Shown here piece after piece: positions 58,801 to 64,000 of a DNA stretch of 64,000 nt; the stretch's first letter is position 1; each line of letters opens with the position of its first letter. A program made the position numbers and the translations under genes. Origin of the DNA: Cliona cf. orientalis (lineage: Eukaryota; Porifera; Demospongiae; Clionaida; Clionaidae); assembly GCA_963930775.1 (NCBI GenBank), contig OZ005704.1:2232001-2296000 (forward strand). The letters are read 5' to 3'. Under the pieces are notes generated by a model that was given only the letters and a program-made list of their open reading frames with translations, did not search any database and had not been told where the DNA came from.

Positions 58801-59860
58801 GCACGTATCAATTATCGGCACCCGCATTTACGGCGAATTTTACGGGAAATTACAGACCCGTTTACGGTCCTGGAACAAAAACTCGCGCTATCTCTCGAAA
58901 GGAAGTAAACAGGACGTTTTAAGGCCAACAGTCGTTATGTAGGCGTGGCAACGGACCCATAGAGCCCAAGAAAGTGACCTTCGACCCCCAGTTCGCTAGC
59001 TGAATTTTAGGGATCGAGTTTTTAGCTATTTTGTTGTCTGGTAGTCTCCACTGAGTCTTAAAATGGCTGTTTATGAGTTCTATAGCTTCAGACTATTACC
59101 AGGAGCTAGAGTTTATAGCCTACAAAGTGTCAGACAAATGCCGATCATATCTAAGAGAAAATTTTGTGTATTTTTGGATGTAATTTCGGCTATTATGTAG
59201 CGAGTGGAAAGATTCGCTCTCTTTAAATGCTACTGTTAATGGAGCACATCGAAAGGAACCTGTGGAATTTTCTTCAGAGTAAGTAGTAATTGTAGAGATA
59301 CACGAAAGCTCGCTGGTGCCGATAATTGAGTATAGGCAGTACTATGGGGGGCCGATAATACGTACGGGGTGCCGATATCTGATTTTTTGATACCTTGGCT
59401 ATACTGCCCATAGTTCTGTGAAGAATTGTATCTATAGCCTTGGATTTGAGATGTAGTATATTGAGTTAAAAACCTATCCTTTGGTGCAAGAACCATCATC
59501 ATAGGTTGTTCTGCTGATAAGTTATGCGCGGGACAAATATAGGTGCCGATAATTGGTATTTTACGCTACATAGTAAGCCTGTACCAGACATATTGAGTGC
59601 ATGTATGGGGGCAAACATTGATTTTGAGCTTTCTGACCCTGTGGATGCAGCTGTACGACATCCCTCCCCACAGGCCGGTCCCTCCATTCTTCCTCTCCCC
59701 CTCCAGCAAGCTCTCTCCTCTTCTCTCCAACCTGCACCCCTGCTCCAAGCTTCGATACTCTGTGGAGGGAAGCAGAAGGCAACTCTCCAGAAGCCAAGAA
59801 GCTTTCCTGCAGGGAGAGCAAGTCTTCCTCCGTGTCAGTGGCCTTTGGTCTACGAATCAT
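34691..59860 (-). CDS. RPAP1: RNA polymerase II-associated protein 1 (RPAP1), 26 exons
   Basis: Exons: 59638-59860, 58571-58653, 58424-58463, 58132-58172, 57355-57851, 56690-56859, 51499-51896, 50967-51236, 50498-50641, 50182-50316, 41433-41636, 41059-41216, 40577-40752, 39630-39772, 39314-39385, 39145-39254, 38637-38904, 38388-38459, 37968-38119, 37547-37759, 36665-36799, 36107-36252, 35877-36009, 35612-35777, 34909-35003, 34691-34850. They total 4404 bp, 1467 aa, with consistent phases throughout. RPAP1 is a conserved factor tied to Pol II assembly/nuclear import and Mediator-dependent transcription. Hallmarks: the N-terminal MIRRPKATDTEEDLLSLQ start, 'THITKVLADIQ', the central 'WLHMDIIEKEKMEW' and 'HLGLHHHGDE' box, 'TRVARHSL', 'CLPLDWVLLPLI' and 'SYGDHLFACFILLPLQQRFS'. 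The exon 1 donor (GTCAGA) is the weakest junction. The C-terminus is shorter than I expect for the family. Introns 6 and 10 host other genes. Confidence 0.93.
36954..37039. mobile_element. Short inverted-repeat element in RPAP1 intron 20
   Basis: GAGCCAGCCCCTCC at the left and GGAGGGGCTGGCTC at the right, with inner purine/pyrimidine arms (AGAGAGAGG and CCTCTCTCT). A MITE-like palindrome of 86 bp. Confidence 0.65.
37777..37915. repeat. RPAP1: Compound (TG)n-(AG)n microsatellite beside RPAP1 exon 20
   Basis: About 30 bases of TG, then about 50 bases of AG, then GGGA-type repeats. On the transcribed minus strand this becomes a (TC)n then (CA)n tract ending 18 bp before the exon 20 acceptor at 37759, so it forms the polypyrimidine region. 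The long minus ORF across it is an artefact apart from the exon itself. Confidence 0.9.
39983..40399. mobile_element. TAGCCTCG-ended MITE (417 bp) in RPAP1 intron 13
   Basis: Starts TAGCCTCGTCCCCAGGCCAC and ends with its reverse complement; the inverted arms run about 87 bases with very few mismatches. Direct repeats ACATTAAT at 39975-39982 and 40400-40407 are an 8-bp target-site duplication. No transposase. The plus ORF over it is a by-product. Confidence 0.9.
41990..45472 (-). CDS. N1: single-exon secreted beta-helix / multi-TM protein nested in RPAP1 intron 10
   Basis: One uninterrupted 1160-codon frame. An N-terminal signal peptide (SLSLVLLFLRQSLWVLA) precedes about 500 residues of short beta-helix-like repeats with many NxT/S sites. 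These include GGAM/GGAI and F-x-x-N patterns (GGAMAFYS, GGAIFVDD, VFANNS) that resemble polymorphic membrane protein repeats. Around residues 690-760 lies a Cys-rich box (CPFDYCRTDEE, CAFNRSGVLCGGC, CKKC). From about residue 760 several hydrophobic helices follow, then a cytoplasmic tail with a late MSYGEFEH. I know similar large intronless proteins from sponges and cnidarians but no assigned function. It is on the same strand as its host, so it needs its own promoter or escape from host splicing. It is intact. Confidence 0.85.
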   Translation of the reverse strand: MTPMAMASSLSLVLLFLRQSLWVLATEGEKYSIYVLPTNPEHSVSPCDHLNATIKHSCSNVTLNELINDYRRFDGHSNKYDLEVRFLSGIHVVNGTQQSRYLSLKHPKTVTFLGEGDVFIICEIPVYFEFVGIEQINMSNIHFIGRSSGSSYGTTLNIWCSKKRDCIISLYGIQIICTNENEKAIVVQFTETGGRQQSFTLINSTISSRDTGVVISADQPLRYKVNITDTSFNRSCLTITGTREVHVRDTTFKGCFCSPIVSVDTLTNQGNLILDNVTIKDTESQYLILSLTQLITTIKGNCYFIHNKGTIFNYGILSFSEAKVEFINNRIGRYFESPSSLIVVDGGVIAFKNSQAIFRENYGEDCGGIMAINDAEVCFKDSIAEFVDNYGYHGGAMAFYSLSVLSLQGCKSDNHYNNRSIVTFNNNGAYFEGGAIFVDDSSYIHAHKWQKSFLHVDRIKTALVFANNSAKYGGSNIYGGWIDYWYNNKKLERNFRIPAVLQFEDGNPGIASEPTRICMCTNNVPNCDISEIKRVIYPGESVAFDAVAVGQRNGTVKTPVIAKTVDGVGQREVIKSDDSTQTLQNDCTSLKYAIHSSSREEIITVTVLQNSRGISLFDPDQWNEYPKELEYLFKDFTIKVQLKECPLAFPLDETEHTCTCLPSLELLGLSCNLSIHKIHRTGQQWIGLTEVHTIEDENPGVIAHQYCPFDYCRTDEESLLVSLEHQDEQCAFNRSGVLCGGCQTNFSRVLGSSKCKKCSNLVVLTVFPGIVSGLLLVIVLMLLNLTVSVGTINGLIFYANVIQIQRVNFFTSESSNSFLRLFISWLNFDQGIESCFYNGFDAYTETWLQFCFPLYIWLLVAIIIIASHYSTRISKLSGKNAVQVLATLCLLSYTKLLRLSIDVFSFAKLTYPNGYTKHVWLYDGNIDFLRGKHIPLFIATLLFLVFLSVPYTFSLVSIQWLLKVSHYRALFWVQKLKPLFDAYTGPYKANHRYWTGLLLLVRIVLLIIFSFVNQGAVSLLVIAVFSMALQTWLCLARWVYEDFVNNLLEMAFLLNLAVTSAAILFEYSIHKIRRSSTVIYTSTGIAFVIFVGIILYHVLMRLMSIRVGKKLKKWLDSLCLRKDKEALRVLELQTQLSENESIAESDNMSYGEFEHTKYTL
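45473..46029. other. Non-coding gap between N1 and N2
   Basis: Presumably the N1 promoter and the N2 3' UTR. I see no other gene or element. Confidence 0.4.
46238..49546 (-). CDS. N2: paralogue of N1 with a frameshifted C-terminus
   Basis: The frame opens at 49651, but the Met at 49546 starts the signal peptide (MEKVSAILLLWIVVINNIV) and is preferred, giving 1102 aa. Same plan as N1: beta-helix repeats (GGAMSLYS, GGAIYVND, FIRNKA, GGSNIYGG), the Cys box and a multi-TM region. The Cys box (47225-47410) is almost identical to N1 at the DNA level although the rest has diverged. At about 46262-46290 the frame leaves the family alignment: in the adjacent frame VYVSSGIVFLKFF and a tail continue to 46030, matching the last TM and tail of N1. 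So N2 has either lost its last helix by a one-base-type frameshift or the assembly has an error there. Confidence 0.8.
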   Translation of the reverse strand: MEKVSAILLLWIVVINNIVALDGELPSIRVSIIPEADSTEPCNFTSSCFSNVSYCNECSSVTLNELIDASGPRGGVLSMTSAYFYELVFLPGMHIVNSSMNRLIFPTKNLCMNLTGEGVVTIFCVTEFQLRFLNVQYLGISNIKFKYCNGRTSMTHDQVQTITLYTNPIYSVIVFDRIMMINRNRTGIRILFRGKLREVPNNTYVVSLTNSNIVAGNVEIMKRNPSYKNGNTCRIQIDNVSFLQSCFQMNKNVQVKDCEITVANTSFTNGSCSPILLFPGLAVIQLINLTVRSTTSAMLLHSVEKNSIFLQGHCHFYDNRGAILIASKSELVFQWANVEFIENYVDREKLENPGAVIAAEDSRILFNDSHVTFERNHGQICGGIAATNEAIIAFSNSRVEFINNNGSWGGAMSLYSRSKLISEGNAFNSTVTFIRNKAQRGGAIYVNDRSYIHDHKIHTSAIQTGYKVQFDFIENEAYKGGSNIYGGWIEWSINMAGNNVTYDYKFGSVLFFEGNNSLGVTSDPTRLCLCADSIPNCNLTERNIKVYPGEKFGISLVGIGQRYGMVETHVRAKLIDQFNVSSSYIGSDRDLQDIKEIKNECTMVEYTVLSLNKQETFQVTSWSDGGSIFQPTVLERYPDKLGLLFKQLSVQVLLKECPLGFLLDKVERRCVCYTSLGVLGLSCDSLSYRIHKSKKQWIGVVSEHLAAGEDPGVIAHQYCPFDYCRTDEESLLVSLEHQDEQCAFNRSGVLCGGCKTNFSRVLGSSKCKKCSNLTLLILPAILLAGLLLVILLTILDLTVSVGTINGLIFYANIIQIQHSTFFGPVKPNSSFLSTFIAWLNLDLGIEFCLYNGLDAHTEMWLQFCFPLYMWVLAAIVIILSHYFDRISKLGGRNAVNVLATLLLLSYTKFLRLFTDVLSSTTITYPDGYTKSVWLHDGNIYYLKGKHVPLFIASVIILLLFILPYTLVQLGIQWLYKIPVPHYRIGRLIHRFKVLSDAYHGLYKPNHRYWGGLLLLARIVLLITFTADRTDGTNIGLLVTVILSLVLQVWMFFTKWVYQCTLINCLEVLYLCNLGITSTVLLLELSTYNTQVSCVCIEWDRIP
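49547..50181. other. N2 upstream region, RPAP1 intron 10 start
   Basis: Holds short repeated 'ATACCCC'/'GACACCCCATGG' motifs at about 49680-49760. The several overlapping minus ORFs here have no homology or splice context. The N2 promoter is presumably in this stretch. Confidence 0.4.
50745..50933. mobile_element. CCGTAGATCTGG-ended MITE in RPAP1 intron 8
   Basis: Left CCGTAGATCTGGGAAATTTT and right AAAATTTCCAGATTTATGG are inverted repeats, with inner repeated TTTTCGTA motifs. TATTA flanks both ends. About 190 bp, no coding capacity; its ends resemble the TACCGTA family. Confidence 0.7.
52043..52813 (-). pseudogene. S1: secreted Cys-rich protein gene copy with nonsense codon and altered C-terminus
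   Basis: Starts MSLTLCTLLLPLLVHSAI at 52813. The reading matches S3 but has TGA at 52664-52666 where S3 has GGA. After that it is open through NISDSSQQCPSAWREYN, CGRATGYQVG and NNYYCESGNPTN to STDPFWW, then departs from S3 and ends at 52043, lacking the PPWFSVELPNPTTDDIE segment. One stop plus a lost C-terminus argues for a pseudogene. It lies in RPAP1 intron 6. Confidence 0.75.
53746..54182 (-). pseudogene. S2: internally deleted copy of the secreted Cys-rich gene
   Basis: The C-terminal part (PPWFSVELPNPTTDDIEVRL to LLELYVQ) and a short N-terminal part remain. The whole middle (NISDSSQQC to YCESGNPTN) is missing, frames change between pieces, and the ATG equivalent at about 54170 has become ATA. 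It has no function as a complete protein. Confidence 0.8.
55127..55975 (-). CDS. S3: intact secreted Cys-rich protein, nested in RPAP1 intron 6
   Basis: A single-exon 282-aa protein with a signal peptide (MSQLTRCTVLLLVVHSTIS). Motifs: CGPGLWYRVAYLNISDSSQQ, CPSAWREYN, ACGRP, CGRATGYQVGG, YVYGLSVTHG, HIWTF, NNYYCESGNPTN, LWDGEQCEGQCC, PPWFSVELPNPTTDDIEVRL and a final LLELYVQ. I recall similar uncharacterised secreted or ectodomain sequences from sponges and cnidarians, with no named function. S1-S3 are tandem copies (spacing about 1.3-1.8 kb) whose flanks are also duplicated. S3 is the only complete one. It lies on the same strand as the host RPAP1. Confidence 0.8.
   Translation of the reverse strand: MSQLTRCTVLLLVVHSTISITLDPVITPGSGGINTCPAVNAVIQTLGAYVRMIAQNLEYNPNCGPGLWYRVAYLNISDSSQQCPSAWREYNSNGVRACGRPVTSSGSCLPLIFATSGGYSSVCGRATGYQVGGTDAFRYAPHRTIDQEYVYGLSVTHGAPRSHIWTFVAGLAEQRLSSYPEFSCPCIHPSTPEFPAPSFVGNNYYCESGNPTNTLMADHLYSTDPLWDGEQCEGQCCSNGKSPPWFSVELPNPTTDDIEVRLCVPQPTHDDVAIQLLELYVQ
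57129..57244. mobile_element. TAGCCT-ended MITE relative (116 bp) in RPAP1 intron 5
   Basis: Left TAGCCTTATCCCCAGGCCAC and right end 'CCTGGGAACGAGGCTA' are imperfect inverted repeats. Inside are repeated 'TTTCAATGTTACACA'-like arms, as in the 417-bp element. No clear target duplication; an older copy. Confidence 0.65.
57900..58088. mobile_element. TACCGTAAAT-ended MITE in RPAP1 intron 4
   Basis: TACCGTAAATAGCAAATATTT-like left end and AAATATTTGCGATTTACGGTA-like right end, about 189 bp, with an AT-rich interior. Ends as in the 31349 element. Confidence 0.75.
58779..59568. mobile_element. 790-bp TAGCGTAAAATACC element in RPAP1 intron 1
   Basis: Left TAGCGTAAAATACCGATTAT and right ATAATTGGTATTTTACGCTA are inverted repeats, flanked by CATA at 58775-58778 and 59569-59572. 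Several internal GCCGATAAT/ATTATCGGC motifs recur. The interior has no clear transposase frame. It fills most of intron 1. Confidence 0.75.
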
Positions 59861-60446
59861 CTCTATGCATGCACGAATATGTTCATAAGCTTGTAGCACA
59901 CGGTGTGCGTTAATTAGAATTCATTTCATTTCGTCATTTGGTACTGGTAGCCACACCCGTACCCTTGTAGCGCTATAGCCGCAGAGCTAGAGCTCGAGGA
60001 TCGTTTGGACACGATCACGTGCGCACAAAAAGTGGGCGTGTTGCCCCATATATAACACTGTACAAAATGTAAGTCACGATCTAAAGCCTTGATGACAGTT
60101 TTAAATGTGAAAGCAAGTTGAAATCCATGAGAAAAGAAGATCCAGCGCCATACCCCGCCCGTCCACTCCTCACACTTCTTGCAAATCGAGAAAACTCGTT
60201 CCTCAGAATGGCAACATCAAAAACAGTATTTGTCGATAGCAGTCAGCTTCTTTTGCCGTTATAACACTAGATCTACACGATTTGTCTCCGTTTCAGTTTC
60301 AGATTTGGCCATAGTTCACAAACGCAAACATTTTAGCTACCAGCTACACTCGCAAATGGCATTCTTTTGAACGCGTGGCAGCATAATTGCATACCAAGGT
60401 CATGTGACTATGGCGCAAATATGCGTCATGTCCAACCTCCTCCTCT
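59861..60446. promoter_or_regulatory. RPAP1: RPAP1 upstream region
   Basis: The sequence before the RPAP1 start contains 'ATCACGTGCGCAC' (E-box plus GC-rich half-site, about 60014) and 'GTGGGCGTG' nearby, typical of a TATA-less housekeeping promoter. A minus-strand MAKSETETETNRVDL reading at about 60278-60323 soon meets stops and I do not call it a gene. Confidence 0.4.
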
Positions 60447-60768
60447 TAGTCTCGTCCCCAGACCCCACCCCCAAAAGGAGGAAAGGGTCTGGTACACATC
60501 GAGCGCTTTTTGGGGCGCACAGGATGCAGCAGGTCATGTGATCGTCATGACAACGCATCGTATAGGCATGGCAACGCATCAGTGGCTCTCACGTGCAGCA
60601 ATAGGCGGCTAGCGCGCGGGGTCACACGATAATCACATGCAAGCCACATGGCGTGAATCTGATTGGTGCGACAGAATTCAGACATGCCAAGTCAGCAAGA
60701 CCCAAAAAGCGCTCGATGTGTACCAGACCCTTTCCTCCTTTTGGGGGTGGGGTCTGGGGACGAGACTA
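60447..60768. mobile_element. TAGTCTCG-ended MITE (322 bp)
   Basis: Left TAGTCTCGTCCCCAGACCCC and its reverse complement at the right, with inverted arms of about 65 bases. TCCTCCTCT is repeated on both sides (9 bp). Same family as 39983-40399 by ends. Confidence 0.88.
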
Positions 60769-61506
60769 TCCTCCTCTGGGTATATACGCGGTCCAGTTTT
60801 TACACACACGTGCAGCGGGGTAGGAAGGGGTGGGGCGACTGCTCCCCAACTTTTCATCAAGAAGGGGGAGCAGATAGCCTGTCCACGTTTTGACCATCCA
60901 AAAATATATAGCTATTTCCTTGCATATTAAAGGCAACAATTTGCTGTCTGAACAAGTATTTACAGTTTAAAATGATTCCAAAAATGCCTCTGAAAGCTCG
61001 TTACACCTATAATCTCAGAGTCAAATTTTTCCTTGGGGAGCATGCTCCTACATGCCCGTACAATGTATTACTGTACTGAGGTGTTGCTGGAAGTAGTAGG
61101 GGCCTTTGGCACCCATCCATTCATCTTGCCAGCTTGTATGCCCTCCTACTTTAATCTTCCTACCCCTCACTGTCTGGTGTGCATGTACAGTAACCACCGT
61201 ACTTGCTCTGATACTCACTCGCTATGCCTTAATTATAGCTACTACTGTGTAGCTGCCCAGTAAATTTGACTGTATCATTAATTAACGGGCATGTATCATG
61301 TATCTAGCTACATGTCGCATTAAAAAGTCATGGTGGAACATTGCTGTTTGAGCTCAAAAGGAGAGCTATCTGGTCAAGATACATGTACAGACTTAGTGCA
61401 TGGTAGCTAAACAAAGTCACCAAACCTTCGCTATAATTCCTCCCCCATTATCATAATATGTGGCATACCTTTTAATTAAGTATAATGATTAGCCAGTGAT
61501 GAGTAG
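60769..61506. other. Non-coding intergenic stretch
   Basis: No gene that I can support; the short ORFs lack context. Confidence 0.4.
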
Positions 61507-61886
61507 CATAGGCGTCAGTTGAGTGGGGGGTCACAGAGTTCCATCTGACAGATGGACATAAAAAAAATACCTTTGGGAAATTGTAAATACCCAGACTAAA
61601 ATTAAATAATTACCCATACTTTTGGGAAATTGTAAATATTTACGTACCCAGAATCTGATATCTATTCTGGTACATTCAGAACATTGATTAAAAAGCATTT
61701 ATACACTCAGATCTTGTGATATTTAATATGCTTTCGGTTCTGAACATGGCTATTTGTACACATGAATCTCGTAATAATTATTATTACCACGATACATATC
61801 ATTTTTGTAGTAAAGAGCAATAATTATTACTGAAGCAAAGTGAGGGGGCCTGTGCCCCCTCAGGCCCCCCCAAAATGACGCCTATG
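61507..61886. mobile_element. CATAGGCGTCA-ended element (380 bp)
   Basis: CATAGGCGTCA and TGACGCCTATG are terminal inverted repeats. Flanks ATGAGTAG and GTGAGTAG match 7 of 8, fitting an 8-bp target duplication. G-rich and C-rich runs near the ends resemble the 22522 element. Confidence 0.7.
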
Positions 61887-62579
61887 GTGAGTAGCTAGCT
61901 ATGTATTAAAGTCAACCAAAACGTGGCACCTGAAGAAAAAAATCGGGAGCTAGCTAATTAGCTAATAATCTATCTCTGTGCGGTTTAGTTTAAAGACCAA
62001 TTTTGCCTAGCTAATATTTTAGTTTAAACCTGTGGGTATGCCCCAAGCACTGTGTGCAATGTATGCAAGGTTCACTTTCAGGGCTGACATTTTTGGGTGG
62101 GGAGGGGGAGGCACGACTGGGGCAAGGTAGTTGATGGACATATCTCTTGACCCTGTCACATGCTCAGGGGGCGTGGCTTGAGGTCAAGGGTGAGACCATG
62201 GTAGTTGATAACTAGCTACAAGAGTGATGTGAGGCAGACTACACTACACCATTGTGATTTCATGGAATGTTGATCAAAGGAAAGGTGCATGTGGAGTGGG
62301 TGTAGTTGTGCGGTATTGCTCCGCTCAGTCAGAAAATGAGGTGAGCTCTAGTGTTTGCAGAATTAATGGAAATGTATATAAATGGTTGAGTAAATCCCTA
62401 GATATTTACATTTTTAGTGAACAAAATTGGCAAAAAAATCCTTATGTAGCTAATATAGCGTGTACAATCATCGTGGCTCAGATGCATGCTGTGTGTGCAA
62501 GAGCTCACCCTCAGCATTCTATAGCTACTATCATGTTACTTAGTATATACTTCATTCTTGAACCATTAAACTTTAAATT
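61887..62579. other. Non-coding intergenic stretch
   Basis: I see no gene here. The ORF starting at 62254 runs into the palindromic element and is not supported. Confidence 0.4.
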
Positions 62580-62955
62580 AACAAGTATAAAAAACAATGA
62601 AATTGAAGGGAGAAGTAGGGATGGGAGGGCCAAAAAGTATACAAACAAGATTTGTAGGGATAATCATGTCCACTATACATCCCAACGCTTGCTTTTTTCG
62701 ATTATGGCTACCATATGCCTGTTGACGATGATTCATTGGTGCTATCGTTAACCAAGAGAAATTAATGCTAGCTTAATGCTTGGCTTGTAGGGGTGGGGGG
62801 ATTGACTGTCGCATTACTGCCTGGTTAGTTTATTCCTGCACTTAGCTACTCAAAAAGCAAGCGTAGGGATGTATAGTGGACATGATTATCCCTACAAATC
62901 TTGTTTGTATACTTTTTGGCCCTACTTCTCCCTTCGTTTTCTATACTTGTTTCTT
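62580..62955. mobile_element. Large palindromic element with arms of about 110 bp
   Basis: The left arm (about 62580-62700) and right arm (about 62848-62955) are near-perfect reverse complements, for example 'ACAAGATTTGTAGGGATAAT' and its complement, with a loop of about 150 bp. No coding capacity. It could be a foldback transposon or a recent inverted duplication. Confidence 0.8.
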
Positions 62956-64000
62956 TTCTTTTTGTTTTTCTTTAGCATAATTCATCAATGCTATCTATTA
63001 TGATCTTCTCATTGGCTCTTAACTTCATTTTCAATGGTGCAGTGGTATAATAATGCTTTTATAGTATACGTATCCAGGATGATAAGCCGAAAATTGCTCG
63101 CGCGCAGTCTTAGCCACGCCACTCACTGGGTCGTCGTTACCGTACCGTGGCCACGGCCGTACTCTATATAGGCAAGCTCTAGATCTTGGCATAATAAATA
63201 GTATGCTCAGTGACTAGCCTCGTTTCCAGACCCAGAGAAGCTGCTACCAACATTAAACGTACTAATTTTTTAGGTTTGCTCCCTAAATAGAAGTTTTTCA
63301 CGGCCTAGCTCGTTCTCCAGGTCCAGTCTGCCCGCGCCCGTGTGATCGATGCGGTGGCGCGCGGCGCCAGCGCTCAACTCCTGTCACATGCTGCTTTGCA
63401 GCGCTCATAAGCTCCTGGACACACCCAATCGTACAATGCGCTGACCAAACCCACCATTACGTAACGGTGTCATGATAACACAAAATTAGTGTGACACTGC
63501 ACTGCGCGCTACAAAATAGAGTGGATTTATATGAGAACTAAGGTGAGCGGTCCAGAGAGTCTTGAGCTAGCCCTGGTAATGAAAAAGAAAGAAAGATTGA
63601 CAATTGGCTATTTTTTACACAGCTGGTTCAGGCATACCAGATCGTTTCCATGGATGTGTGGGGGCTTGATAGATAGATATTCTGGCGTAGATCATGAATA
63701 TGAGAGTTAAAAATCTTAAAATTTAAGTTGCTCTGAGTTATTCAAGTTTTTGTAATGTGTTACATATATGGCAATATCCGGGCCATCCCTACTTATAGAG
63801 TCTACCGACTCTATGATACTTTCCCTAATTATGTTTGATCTTGAGAGGGGACTACTATTAAATTTTGTACTTTCTATTGGCTTAATTAACAACTGCCTAA
63901 TTAACCTATTCAGGAACTAGGGATTATTTAGATCTCAAGGATCATTAAACAGTTTAAAATTTCCAGAACCCTTGATCCTTCTATAACCATGTAGTTCCTC
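62956..64000. other. Non-coding window end
   Basis: GC-richer patch around 63100-63480 with GCGCGC motifs, and a lone 'TAGCCTCGTTTCCAGACCC' element end at about 63215. No gene seen. Confidence 0.4.

Noticed and set aside
60278..60323. Minus-strand gene start MAKSETETETNRVDL upstream of RPAP1
   Set aside because: Runs into stops at once, with no credible donor or downstream exon.
62254..62751. 165-aa plus ORF
   Set aside because: More than half lies in the palindromic element; no domain or exon context.

Overview
This window looks like nuclear DNA of a demosponge, probably close to Amphimedon. The evidence is AT-rich sequence with short GT-AG introns, a sponge-type receptor tyrosine kinase fragment, families of Ig/FN3 receptors, large single-exon beta-helix/multi-TM proteins, and one conserved animal housekeeping gene (RPAP1). 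The species assignment is inference. All exon models were built by hand from splice signals, reading phase and paralogue comparison. The complete models below sum to exact multiples of three.

Region 1 (about 1-34 kb) is a birth-and-death array of receptor genes. Five minus-strand genes (R1 1926-5333, R2 11934-14083, R3 17023-19134, R5 24966-27090, R6 29081-31210) share one seven-exon plan: signal peptide, Ig-like domain, FN3, a second FN3 split by an intron, a membrane-proximal domain, then one exon with the TM helix and a short tail. The tails carry IYEE[L/V/P]D and usually an [E/D]N-x-AY motif. One plus-strand gene (R4, 19310-24138) starts 176 bp from R3 in a head-to-head arrangement. It has a related ectodomain but a different cytoplasmic side: three tandem copies of a two-exon module that I do not recognise. 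Around these lie a pseudogene copy (R7, 32181-33950), decayed exons (1-733, 14650-15200, 28062-28160), a truncated tyrosine-kinase unit (5495-7253) with an inverted exon copy, a tectonin-like fragment (7740-8439) and an orphan TM/tail gene (10286-10900). The R1, R2 and R3/R4 start regions share NRF-1-like GCGCATGCGC palindromes.

Region 2 (34.7-59.9 kb) is one 26-exon minus-strand gene for RPAP1 (modelled 1467 aa). Its introns host same-strand genes. An 8.5-kb intron holds two 1.1-1.2 kaa single-exon genes (N1 41990-45472, N2 46238-49546) encoding secreted beta-helix ectodomains followed by several TM helices. A 4.8-kb intron holds three tandem copies of a secreted Cys-rich protein gene, of which only S3 (55127-55975) is intact.

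Region 3 (59.9-64 kb) is intergenic: the RPAP1 upstream region and several inverted-repeat elements. Small non-autonomous DNA elements occur throughout, including a TAGCCTCG-ended family with 8-9 bp target duplications and a TACCGTA-ended family.

The most distinctive biology is the divergent receptor array with modular, exon-shuffled ectodomains and interchangeable tyrosine-motif tails. It suggests a rapidly evolving recognition/signalling system; the function is not shown by the sequence.
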